Of a stretch of 64,000 nucleotides of DNA, positions 24,769 to 32,564 are shown piece after piece. The notes beneath the pieces are model-generated. The model ran no database searches. It was not told the origin of the DNA and saw nothing but the letters and a program-made list of their open reading frames with translations. A program made the position numbers and the translations under genes. The first letter of the stretch is position 1; the number at the start of each line of letters is the position of its first letter. The stretch comes from Paracoccus denitrificans (GTDB lineage Bacteria > Pseudomonadota > Alphaproteobacteria > Rhodobacterales > Rhodobacteraceae). The DNA lies in the NCBI GenBank assembly GCA_005768755.1, contig VAFL01000003.1:124001-188000 (forward strand), in the 5' to 3' direction.

Positions 24769-25812
24769 ATGGAAAATTCGCTGACGCTCCGCCGACCCGA
24801 CGACTGGCACCTGCATCTGCGCGACGGCGCGATGCTGGCGGCCGTGGCCCCGCATTCGGCCGATTTCGGCCGTGCGATCATCATGCCCAACCTGATTCCC
24901 CCGGTCGTGACGGGGGATCAGGCGCGCGCTTATCGCGACCGCATCCTGGCAGCCCTGCCGCAAGACGCGGCTCTTCGACCGCTGATGACCCTGTATCTGA
25001 CCGAAAGCACCGATCCGGCCGACGTCGTGGCCGCCCATGCCGACGGTCTGATTGCGGCTGTGAAGCTGTATCCGGCAGGTGCGACGACCAACTCTGCCAG
25101 CGGCGTGACCAATTTCGACCGTGTCCGCCCCGTGCTGGAGGCCATGGCCGAAGCCGGCGTGCCCCTGTGCGTGCACGGCGAGGTGACCGATCCCGCCGTC
25201 GATATCTTTGACCGTGAGGCCGTTTTCATCGACCGCGTCCTGGATCCGTTGCGGCGCGCCACGCCTGCACTGCGCGTGGTGATGGAACATATCACCACGT
25301 CGGACGGCGTCGACTATGTCAGCGAGAACGCCCGAAACATGGGCGGCACAATCACGACACACCACCTGGTCATCAACCGCAACGCAATCCTCGCCGGAGG
25401 GATCAGGCCGCATTATTATTGCCTTCCCGTCGCCAAACGCGAAACGCATCGGCTGGCGCTGCGTCGTGCGGCCGCAAGCGGGCAGGGACCGTTTTTTCTG
25501 GGCACCGATTCCGCGCCTCATCCGGATCGCGCAAAATTGGCACCTTGTGGATGTGCCGGTTGCTTTACGGCGCCCAATACGATGGCAATCCTTGCGCAGG
25601 TCTTCGACGAAGACGGCGCGCTAAACAAGCTGGAAGCCTTTGCGTCGCTGAACGGACCAGCCTTTTACGGGCTGCCGCCGAACGATGACCGCATTCGACT
25701 GACCCGCCAGGACGCGCCCGTCGATTTCCCCTCTGACATATCCGCCGGTGACGAGACCGTCACGGTTTTCGATCCCGGCTTCCCACTGTACTGGCGAACG
25801 GAGCGCGCATGA
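24769..25812 (+). CDS. pyrC: Dihydroorotase (class II)
   Basis: Closes carbamoyl-aspartate to dihydroorotate in pyrimidine synthesis. The 347-residue product has the zinc site DDWHLHLRDGAML (about 10-22), the carbamylated-lysine region AAVKLYPAGATTN (about 97-109), LCVHGE (about 136) and the C-terminal GTDSAPHP (about 244-251). The ATG at 24769 starts MENSLTLRRP as in the family; frame continuing 21 residues upstream is rejected. The Shine-Dalgarno is poor. pyrE overlaps by 4 bp. Confidence 0.95.
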   Translation: MENSLTLRRPDDWHLHLRDGAMLAAVAPHSADFGRAIIMPNLIPPVVTGDQARAYRDRILAALPQDAALRPLMTLYLTESTDPADVVAAHADGLIAAVKLYPAGATTNSASGVTNFDRVRPVLEAMAEAGVPLCVHGEVTDPAVDIFDREAVFIDRVLDPLRRATPALRVVMEHITTSDGVDYVSENARNMGGTITTHHLVINRNAILAGGIRPHYYCLPVAKRETHRLALRRAAASGQGPFFLGTDSAPHPDRAKLAPCGCAGCFTAPNTMAILAQVFDEDGALNKLEAFASLNGPAFYGLPPNDDRIRLTRQDAPVDFPSDISAGDETVTVFDPGFPLYWRTERA

Positions 25813-26480
25813 GTTTTTCATTTCCCACCCCCGAGGAGATTGCGCGACTGACTGCGCGGGCGCTACTGGAAATCAAGGCAGTTGACTTCAACGCGGCCGA
25901 GCCATTTACCTACGCCTCGGGTCTGAAAGGACCGACTTACGTTGATTGCCGGCGGATCATTTCCTTTCCGAGGGTGCGCGGCAATCTGATGGATTTTCTG
26001 GCCGCAACAGCGATGCGTGACGCAGGGTTCGAGGCATTTACCAACGTCGCCGGCGGCGAAACGGCTGGCATTCCCTTTGGCGCGATGGTCGCCGAACGGC
26101 TTGGCCTGCCGATGAGCTATGTGCGAAAGAAGCCAAAGGGCTACGGCCGCAATGCCCGGATCGAGGGCCGCATGGATGAAACCGACCGGGTGCTGCTGGT
26201 CGAGGACCTGACCACGGATGGCGGCTCCAAGCTCAGCTTCGTGGATGCGATCCGCGATACCGGTGCCAAATGCGCCCATACTGCCGTGATCTTCTATTAC
26301 GGCATCTTCCCCGAAACCACCCAGCGGCTGGCAGATCACGGCGTGCGCCTGCATCACCTTTGTACCTGGTGGGACGTGCTGGCCGAGGCGCGGGCGCAGA
26401 ACTCTTTTGATGCGGCGACCTTGTCCGAGGTCGAGGCCTTCCTGACTGATCCGCGCGGGTGGCAGACAACCAATTCGTGA
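25809..26480 (+). CDS. pyrE: Orotate phosphoribosyltransferase
   Basis: Transfers ribose-5-phosphate from PRPP to orotate to form OMP, after pyrC and dihydroorotate dehydrogenase. The 223-residue product has TYASGLKGPTYVDCR (about 35-49), the flexible-loop lysine region VRKKPKGYGRN and the PRPP-binding motif VLLVEDLTTDGGSK (about 128-141). Its ATGA overlap with pyrC makes a two-gene pyrimidine operon. Confidence 0.95.
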   Translation: MSFSFPTPEEIARLTARALLEIKAVDFNAAEPFTYASGLKGPTYVDCRRIISFPRVRGNLMDFLAATAMRDAGFEAFTNVAGGETAGIPFGAMVAERLGLPMSYVRKKPKGYGRNARIEGRMDETDRVLLVEDLTTDGGSKLSFVDAIRDTGAKCAHTAVIFYYGIFPETTQRLADHGVRLHHLCTWWDVLAEARAQNSFDAATLSEVEAFLTDPRGWQTTNS

Positions 26481-26564
26481 ACACCCGTAAGGCGCCGCAT
26501 CAATGGAACTGCGTCGCTGGCGGCAGATGGCGGATCATTGCCGCGTCAGTGACCGGCTGGCGAC

Positions 26565-26573
26565 TTGTCCACA
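26565..26573 (+). promoter_or_regulatory. DnaA-box-like sequence upstream of dnaB
   Basis: TTGTCCACA differs from the DnaA consensus TTATCCACA at one base and lies 104 bp before the dnaB start, in the 196-bp pyrE-dnaB gap. A near match of nine bases is expected by chance now and then; its place before the helicase gene is the only reason to list it. Confidence 0.25.
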
Positions 26574-26676
26574 GGTCATCCCCAGCTTTGCCCACCATAT
26601 TTTCGCAGACGCCGGTTCAGATCTGGCATATCTTGTGGCATAAAGGCAGCTTCGAAAGACCAACCTGGACAGGCCA

Positions 26677-28164
26677 ATGAACGAGATCAGGGCGTTGCAA
26701 CCGGCCCCCGCCGGAAACGATTCAGAAGAACAGGCCGTACCGTTCTCGATCGAAGCGGAGCAGCAGTTGCTGGGCGCTTTGCTGACAAACAATGATGTTT
26801 TCGACCGCATCAGCCAGTTGCTGAAGCCGGAACATTTTTATGAACCCGTCCATTCGCGGATCTATGAAATTGCGGCAGAACGCATTCGCAAGAATGCGCT
26901 TGCAAGCCCGGTGACACTGAAGGCGTTTCTGGACGGCGACGCCGGGCTGAAGGATCTGGGCGGGCCGGCTTATCTGGCGCGGATCGCAGCGGCTGCAATC
27001 TCTGCCTATGCGGCGCGTGATTACGCGCAGATGATCCGCGAATTCGCGCTTCGCCGCGACCTGATCACGCTTGGGCAGGATATCTCGTCACGGGCAGCGT
27101 CTGTGCGTGTTGAAGATGACGCCGAAGAACAGATCAAGGCGGCTGAACAGACCCTCTACAAACTGGGCGAACAGGGCGTGGCCGAGCGCGGCTTTCAGTC
27201 ATTCCTGAAGGCGGTGACGGGAGCGGTCGATGCGGCGGCTGCGGCCTATCAACGTGATGGCAAGCTGTCCGGGATCTCGACCGGCTTGATCGATCTGGAC
27301 CGCAAGATGGGCGGTTTGAACAATTCCGATCTTCTGATCCTTGCGGGACGTCCTTCGATGGGCAAAACCTCGCTTGCGACGAACATCGCATTCAACATCG
27401 CCAAGGCCTACAAGACCGGCGAAAAGCCCGACGGCACGGTTGGTGCGGTCGAAGGCGGGGTTGTTGGTTTCTTCTCGCTGGAAATGTCGGCCGAACAGCT
27501 GGCCGCGCGTATCCTGTCCGAAGCGTCCGAGGTGGGAAGCCACAATATCCGGTCCGGCGACATGACCGAAGAGGAATTCCGTCGTTTCGTGCAGGCAGCG
27601 AATGATCTGCAGTCCTGTCCGCTTTATATCGACGATACGCCGGCGCTTCCGATCAACCAGCTTGCGGCGCGGGCGCGCAAGTTGAAGCGCACGCATGGGC
27701 TGGACCTCATCATTGTCGACTATCTGCAGCTGCTGAAACCCGCCAGCGCCAAGGACAGCCGCGTGAACGAAGTGTCCGAGATCACCCAGGGGCTGAAGGC
27801 CATCGCGAAAGAGCTGAACATCCCCGTGATCGCCCTGTCGCAGCTTTCGCGACAGGTTGAGAACCGCGAAGACAAGCGCCCGCAATTGTCGGACCTGCGC
27901 GAATCCGGCTCGATCGAGCAGGACGCCGATATCGTCATGTTCGTTTATCGTGACGAATATTACCGCGAACGCGAGAAGCCGGCCGATCATGAACTGGAAA
28001 AGATGGCCAAATGGCAGGAAGTCATGAGCTCGGTTCATGGCAAGGCCGAAGTCATATTGGGCAAGCAGCGCCACGGTCCCATCGGCACGGTCGAACTGGC
28101 CTTCGAGGGTCGCTTCACCCGTTTCGGCAATCTGGAAAAATCGCGCCAGTCGGAATGGGACTGA
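26677..28164 (+). CDS. dnaB: Replicative DNA helicase
   Basis: DnaB is the hexameric 5'-3' helicase of the replication fork. The 495-residue product has the DnaB N-terminal domain (about 25-125, SIEAEQQLLGALLTNNDVF), the Walker A loop AGRPSMGKTSLATN (about 222-235), LEMSAEQLAARILSE, Walker B DLIIVDYLQLL (about 344-354), ALSQLSRQVENR and DLRESGSIEQDAD (about 407-419). No intein is present. The frame starts with MNEIRALQPAP at 26677. Confidence 0.97.
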   Translation: MNEIRALQPAPAGNDSEEQAVPFSIEAEQQLLGALLTNNDVFDRISQLLKPEHFYEPVHSRIYEIAAERIRKNALASPVTLKAFLDGDAGLKDLGGPAYLARIAAAAISAYAARDYAQMIREFALRRDLITLGQDISSRAASVRVEDDAEEQIKAAEQTLYKLGEQGVAERGFQSFLKAVTGAVDAAAAAYQRDGKLSGISTGLIDLDRKMGGLNNSDLLILAGRPSMGKTSLATNIAFNIAKAYKTGEKPDGTVGAVEGGVVGFFSLEMSAEQLAARILSEASEVGSHNIRSGDMTEEEFRRFVQAANDLQSCPLYIDDTPALPINQLAARARKLKRTHGLDLIIVDYLQLLKPASAKDSRVNEVSEITQGLKAIAKELNIPVIALSQLSRQVENREDKRPQLSDLRESGSIEQDADIVMFVYRDEYYREREKPADHELEKMAKWQEVMSSVHGKAEVILGKQRHGPIGTVELAFEGRFTRFGNLEKSRQSEWD

Positions 28165-28273
28165 ATTGAGCGGGTTCGCTTTGCAGGTCCGGGCGCGCTT
28201 TTCCAGTTGCGCCCGGTAGCATGCTGCGAGCCGGCGGTGTTGCCGTTTTTTGTTGGTGCAGGCTAGGCTAGGT

Positions 28274-28762
28274 ATGGGCGTCAGGCGTAACCGGATCATC
28301 GTTCTGATTGTACTTCTGGTGATAGTTTCACTGCCTGCCGTTGGTCTGCTTACGCTCGATTCGTTGATGGGCAGGTCCGGGCAGACCGAAGTTCAGCAGC
28401 CGCCACGTCCCGCGGGCGTCCCGGCCGATGCCGTGTTTCGCGGTGGCCCGGACGGGGGGTATTTCATCCGGCTTTTGCGCGATGATTTCGCCCTTGCTGA
28501 TGGCGGTCGCTTACCCGCCTATCATCTGAGCGTCTGGCCAGATGCCGGCGGTTCGGTCGAATATGCCGGTCCTGCGATCTTCGTTTCGGATCGCGGCATG
28601 GATGTTGATGGCGAGCGTTATGTTCTGCGCCCGCCATCAGTGGCGACTATCCTTCGAAGCGCATATTTCAACGGCGTCGAACTGCGTTTCGATATTGGCG
28701 AGCATGCCAGATTTGGCCGCATCATTCCGTTGGAAGTTCACCGCCCATCCGATATGCGATAG
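28274..28762 (+). CDS. Hypothetical membrane-anchored protein
   Basis: I do not recognise this 162-residue protein. Residues 1-28 give a basic start (MGVRRNRI) and one membrane helix (IVLIVLLVIVSLPAVGLLTL), followed by a proline-rich hinge and a periplasmic domain of about 120 residues, RIIPLEVHRPSDMR at its end. The ATG at 28274 is preferred to a TTG at 28250. It lies 110 bp after dnaB and could be a downstream passenger; the GGTGG-type Shine-Dalgarno is missing, so the start is uncertain. Confidence 0.5.
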   Translation: MGVRRNRIIVLIVLLVIVSLPAVGLLTLDSLMGRSGQTEVQQPPRPAGVPADAVFRGGPDGGYFIRLLRDDFALADGGRLPAYHLSVWPDAGGSVEYAGPAIFVSDRGMDVDGERYVLRPPSVATILRSAYFNGVELRFDIGEHARFGRIIPLEVHRPSDMR

Positions 28763-28870
28763 GCATGCACCACGCACCAACAGCTGCTACGCGCCGGAAA
28801 GCCGTGCGGATCTGCCCCCAGTTGATGTCGCCTCATAATCAATCAGCCTTGGTGGGCAAACCGCACGCGC

Positions 28871-28920
28871 TTGGGCCACGGCATGCCGTGGGTGATGTGT
28901 AACCGGTGGGTCGTGCCCAA
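28871..28920. repeat. Nested inverted repeat between convergent genes
   Basis: CCACGGCATGCCGTGG (28876-28891) is a perfect 16-bp palindrome, nested within arms TTGGGC.ACG (28871 on) and CGTGCCCAA (ending 28920). It sits between the hypothetical gene and fliG, whose stop codons face each other. No T-tract follows, so it is not a classical terminator. Confidence 0.45.
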
Positions 28921-28925
28921 CCTGC

Positions 28926-29978
28926 TTATCCGGCATCGGCGGTCTGAATATGCACCTCATCACCGGTATCATCGCCAAAATCTCCAGCGATCAGGAACAG
29001 ATCGCCCTCCGCCTCCATCCGCCGTATCGTGGCAACCACCTCGGTCATCGCTGCCTCTGCATCTTCGGTTGTTATCCGGGCAATCGCTTCGACCTCTTCG
29101 CGCAGCGAATCAGCCATCCGAGAGGAGAGGCTGGACAGGATGAAATCTGCCGCCGGCCGATTGGCATCCTTGGCACCGGCGATGGCCTTGGCAAGCGTTG
29201 GCCCGTCCGTCACGCGCAGAATACGGGGTATGTCGCGCGGATCGATTCGGTTGGGGATATTCGGCCAGGCAAAGATGGATTTACGCACCTCGCGGGCGAA
29301 ATCCGCGTCATCTTCGTCCAACCCTGTCAGGACCTCGTCGCGTTTGCCTGACGGCGCGAAGTTCAGGATCGCGCCGACCCGTTCGATCGGTCCACTGTCC
29401 ATTGCAGGACGCGCCAGCCCGTCCGCCGCCTGCAACAGGGCCAAACCTATTCGCCGCAGCGCCGGCGCCTCAATGCCGCCGGTCAACGACATTGCATAGG
29501 CGATCTGGCGCGCCGCCGTGGCAGGCATTAGCGAAAACGCTTCTGCCGCTTTCGAAACGGGCAGGCGCGAAAACATGACGGCCGCGATTTCGACCGCCTC
29601 CGCCAGGGCCAGATCGCAAAGCTGCAGGGGGGAGAGTGCGGAAATCCGTTCCCAGGGATCGGACTGTCCAGCCATGGCGGCGATCCTGCGCAGCCGGTCT
29701 GTGGTATCTGGCGACAATGTGCCGGTCAGGATATCGAGGGCACTGTCCAGTCCTTCGGGGAAGGTCAGACCGACCTGTTCCAGGGTTTCGCAGAATTCCC
29801 CGACGACCTGATCGCGCGTGAAGCGGTCAATCATGCCCATCAGCGCCATTTCATGTGCCAGCGCCGCCTGCGCGGCGGGCGGCAGGCGTTCCAGCGACAG
29901 TTGTTCGCCATCTGCAATCAGCAAACGCACGATGATCGCGGCTTTCTGTCGCGCCGTCAGCCCCGGCCCCAGCATCAT
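28926..29978 (-). CDS. Divergent FliG (flagellar motor switch) homologue
   Basis: The 350-residue product aligns by eye with FliG over the middle and C-terminal domains: ERVGAILNFAPSGKRDEVLTG, FAREVRKSIFAWPNIPNRID, PRDIPRILRVTDGPTLAKAI and SSLSSRMADSLREEVEAI. The charged torque-helix positions look kept (Arg in SSRMAD, Glu-Glu in REEVEAI). The FliM-binding EHPQ motif of the middle domain is replaced by EAVE (LAEAVEIAAVMF, about 130-141). FliG couples MS ring, C ring and stators, but no other flagellar gene is near. It may be a true FliG encoded apart from its cluster or a repurposed paralogue. Confidence 0.75.
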   Translation of the reverse strand: MMLGPGLTARQKAAIIVRLLIADGEQLSLERLPPAAQAALAHEMALMGMIDRFTRDQVVGEFCETLEQVGLTFPEGLDSALDILTGTLSPDTTDRLRRIAAMAGQSDPWERISALSPLQLCDLALAEAVEIAAVMFSRLPVSKAAEAFSLMPATAARQIAYAMSLTGGIEAPALRRIGLALLQAADGLARPAMDSGPIERVGAILNFAPSGKRDEVLTGLDEDDADFAREVRKSIFAWPNIPNRIDPRDIPRILRVTDGPTLAKAIAGAKDANRPAADFILSSLSSRMADSLREEVEAIARITTEDAEAAMTEVVATIRRMEAEGDLFLIAGDFGDDTGDEVHIQTADAG

Positions 29979-30038
29979 TCCATCGCCCCCTATGATTCGC
30001 AGGGACGACCATCGCAGGAATAGTTTAAGGCCCGGTTA

Positions 30039-31346
30039 TCAGGCCTCGCCGAAGACCCGGCTGAAGATCGTGTCGACATGTTTGGTGTGATAACCGAGGT
30101 CGAACTTCTCCTCGATCTCGGCGGGGGACAGGGCAGCAGTCACCTCGGGGTCGGCCAGCAGTTCCGCTTTGAAATCCTTGCCTTCTTCCCAGACCTTCAT
30201 GGCGTTGCGCTGCACCAGCCTGTAGGAATCCTCGCGCGAGACACCGGCCTGGGTCAGCGCAAGCAGCACCCGCTGCGACATGATCAGACCCTTGAACTTG
30301 TTCATGTTGTTCAACATGTTTTCGGGATAGATCACCAGCTTCTCGATCACTCCGGCCAGCCGGTTCAGCGCGAAATCCAGTGTGATCGTCGCATCCGGCG
30401 CGATGCCGCGTTCGACCGACGAATGGCTGATATCGCGTTCATGCCAAAGCGCCACGTTTTCCATCGCCGGGATCACGGTCATGCGCACCAGCCGCGCCAG
30501 CCCGGTCAGGTTTTCGGTCAGCACCGGGTTACGCTTGTGCGGCATCGCGGAGGATCCCTTCTGGCCGGGGCTGAAGAATTCCTCGGCCTCCAGAACCTCG
30601 GTGCGCTGCATGTGGCGGATCTCGATGGCGATGTTTTCCATCGACGACGCGATCACGCCAAGCGTCGCGAAGAACATCGCGTGACGGTCACGCGGGATCA
30701 CCTGGGTGCTGATCGGTTCGGGCTGCAAGCCCATCTTCTCGCAGACATATTCTTCGACATAGGGGTCGATATTCGCGAATGTCCCGACCGCGCCGGAAAT
30801 CGCGCCGGTCGCCACTTCTTCGCGCGCAGCTTCAAGGCGGCGCTTGTTGCGGTCCATCTCCGCGTAAAAACGGGCGAAGGTCAGGCCCATCGTGGTGGGT
30901 TCGGCGTGGATGCCGTGGCTGCGCCCGATCCGCACCGTGTCCTTGTGTTCCATCGCGCGGCGCTTCAACGCGGCCAGCAGCTTATCCATATCGGCCAGCA
31001 GGATGTCGGCCGCGCGCACAAGCTGGACATTCAGCGTTGTGTCCAGAACGTCTGATGACGTCATGCCCTGATGCACGAACCGCGCCTGTTCCGATCCGAT
31101 ATGTTCGGCCAGATGCGTCAGGAAGGCGATCACGTCATGCTTGGTCACCGCCTCGATCTCGTCGATGCGGGCGACGTCGAATTCCACGTCCTTGGCCTTC
31201 CATACCGCCTCGGCATTCTCGCGCGGGATCACGCCCAACTCGGCCTGCGCGTCGCAAGCGTAAGCCTCGATCTCATACCAGACGCGGAATTTCGTCTCGG
31301 GCGACCAGATGGCGGTCATTTCGGGGCGGGCGTAACGCGGGATCAT
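30039..31346 (-). CDS. purB: Adenylosuccinate lyase
   Basis: Cleaves fumarate from SAICAR and from adenylosuccinate, two steps of purine synthesis. The 435-residue product has HQGMTSSDVLDTTLNVQL (about 91-108), GRSHGIHAEPTTMG (about 137-150) and the fumarase-superfamily signature GSSAMPHKRNP (about 261-271). GGAGG lies 8 bp before the ATG. It lies downstream of two small overlapping genes on the same strand, 29 bp after the RHH gene stop. Confidence 0.97.
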   Translation of the reverse strand: MIPRYARPEMTAIWSPETKFRVWYEIEAYACDAQAELGVIPRENAEAVWKAKDVEFDVARIDEIEAVTKHDVIAFLTHLAEHIGSEQARFVHQGMTSSDVLDTTLNVQLVRAADILLADMDKLLAALKRRAMEHKDTVRIGRSHGIHAEPTTMGLTFARFYAEMDRNKRRLEAAREEVATGAISGAVGTFANIDPYVEEYVCEKMGLQPEPISTQVIPRDRHAMFFATLGVIASSMENIAIEIRHMQRTEVLEAEEFFSPGQKGSSAMPHKRNPVLTENLTGLARLVRMTVIPAMENVALWHERDISHSSVERGIAPDATITLDFALNRLAGVIEKLVIYPENMLNNMNKFKGLIMSQRVLLALTQAGVSREDSYRLVQRNAMKVWEEGKDFKAELLADPEVTAALSPAEIEEKFDLGYHTKHVDTIFSRVFGEA

Positions 31347-31375
31347 CGGGGCCTCCTGAATTTGTCAGGGCTGCC

Positions 31376-31615
31376 TTAGCGTTTGCTGGTGGATTCTGCC
31401 AGCACGAACAGCCTGCATGCGGTGCCGAGGCCAACTTCCGGCGGGCGGGCATGGTCGATTTCGGCGATCAGGGCGGCGCGGGTCGTGCCGCGCGCCCTGG
31501 CGATGCGCTCAAGCGCGCGCCAGAACGCGTCTTCAAGGCTGACCGATGTCCGATGCCCGTCGATGGAAACCGAGCGTTTCGCCGGCGCATCCATCGGCGG
31601 CAGCTCAATCGTCAC
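31376..31615 (-). CDS. Ribbon-helix-helix domain protein, GTG start
   Basis: A 79-residue predicted DNA-binding protein. RSVSIDGHRTSVSLEDAFWRALERIARARGTTRAALIAEID (about 14-54) fits a ribbon-helix-helix (beta strand, then two helices), the type in which a dimer puts a two-stranded sheet into the major groove. It starts with GTG at 31615 and overlaps the DUF4169 gene by 11 bp. The pair is conserved near fumC in Rhodobacterales as I recall it; targets are unknown. Confidence 0.8.
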   Translation of the reverse strand: MTIELPPMDAPAKRSVSIDGHRTSVSLEDAFWRALERIARARGTTRAALIAEIDHARPPEVGLGTACRLFVLAESTSKR

Positions 31616-31781
31616 GTTTCACCCCGTCAAGATGCTTTGCCGCGCGGTCCTGATCCGCCTTTTCCGCCAGCTTCTGCTCCTTTGTCCGGCCATGCTTGGC
31701 GGCGTTGGCATCGGCATCGCGCCGGGCATCCTCGCGGGCCTTTTGCTTGCGGAAGCGGTTAAGGTTGGTGATCTGGGTCAT
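31605..31781 (-). CDS. DUF4169 family small protein
   Basis: A 58-residue, highly charged helical protein beginning MTQITNLNRFRKQKAREDAR and continuing ADANAAKHGRTKEQK, the signature of DUF4169. Function is unknown. Rich in Lys, Arg, Asp and Ala, it looks like a protein- or nucleic-acid-binding helix. The ATG at 31781 begins exactly at the family start; upstream frame belongs to the opposite-strand phosphatase region. Its last 11 bases overlap the RHH gene. Confidence 0.8.
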   Translation of the reverse strand: MTQITNLNRFRKQKAREDARRDADANAAKHGRTKEQKLAEKADQDRAAKHLDGVKRDD

Positions 31782-31887
31782 GCCGGCAGAATAGCGGGGA
31801 TTAGGCTCGTGTGAAGTCGTCGGGCGTTGTGTTGACATTTTTGATCCAGTAACGAGCGTAAACGGGTCGGCCTTGAAGGTATTAAGT

Positions 31888-32484
31888 ATGGCGGTTACGG
31901 TTCGATATCTCACACACCCGCAGGTAACGATAGAGCCGGAAAAGGAGGTTCCTCGCTGGTCGTTGAACGAGATCGGCCGGGCGCGGGTCGCCGCCTTGGC
32001 CGAGCGGCCCGGTCTGCTTGCCGCGACGACGAGGATCATCAGCAGCGAAGAGGTGAAGGCCCTGGAAACCGCCAGGACCCTAGCAGAGGCCCTTGGCGTT
32101 GAGCTGGAGCTGCGCCCGTTGATGCACGAGAATGATCGCAGCGCAACGGGATTTCTGCCCGGTGACGAGTTCGAAGCGGTTGCCGACGCTTTCTTTGCAG
32201 AGCCGACACGCAGCGTTAGGGGCTGGGAAACAGCGCTCGGTGCGCAGGAGCGCATCATGACTGAGGTGGAGCGCTGCCTGAATGCCCATCGTCATGGCGA
32301 CGTTCTGCTCGTTGGGCATGGCGGGGTCGGGACGTTGCTGTTCTGTGCGCTATCGGGGCTTCCGATCGATCGGCGCTATGATCAGGGGCCGGGCGGTGGC
32401 GGTTGCTGGTTTCAGTTCGACCTGACCGCGCGCGTGCCTGTGCAAGGATGGCAGCCTATGGAGGCGCTGTCGCGGGACGTTTAA
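31888..32484 (+). CDS. Histidine phosphatase superfamily protein with altered RHG motif
   Basis: A 198-residue phosphoglycerate-mutase-like protein. The usual Arg-His-Gly is changed: TVRYLTHPQV (4-13) keeps the catalytic His but has Thr and Pro around it. The second half is normal: SSEEVKALETA (about 52-62) and the second catalytic His in LLVGHGGVGTLLF (about 141-153). The ATG at 31888 follows GAAGG. It runs opposite to its neighbours and splits fumC from the DUF4169/RHH pair, which suggests local insertion. A possible -35 (TTGACA, 31832) lies upstream. Substrate unknown. Confidence 0.82.
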   Translation: MAVTVRYLTHPQVTIEPEKEVPRWSLNEIGRARVAALAERPGLLAATTRIISSEEVKALETARTLAEALGVELELRPLMHENDRSATGFLPGDEFEAVADAFFAEPTRSVRGWETALGAQERIMTEVERCLNAHRHGDVLLVGHGGVGTLLFCALSGLPIDRRYDQGPGGGGCWFQFDLTARVPVQGWQPMEALSRDV

Positions 32485-32518
32485 AGCTGGCGCGGTAAAC
32501 TGGCTTCTGCCAAGCAAG

Positions 32519-32544
32519 AAGGCGCGCCGGGTCGGGCGCGCCTT
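32519..32544. terminator. Hairpin between the phosphatase gene and fumC
   Basis: AAGGCGCGCC and GGCGCGCCTT pair perfectly around a six-base loop, between two convergent genes. The plus strand continues GGTAATTTT, a weak T-tract; the minus strand has TTCTTG. Probably a shared terminator. Confidence 0.65.
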
Positions 32545-32564
32545 GGTAATTTTCGGGCGGATGC

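Noticed and set aside
26503..26643. 46-codon frame before dnaB (MELRRWRQ...)
   Set aside because: No Shine-Dalgarno and no family resemblance; the gap is better read as regulatory.
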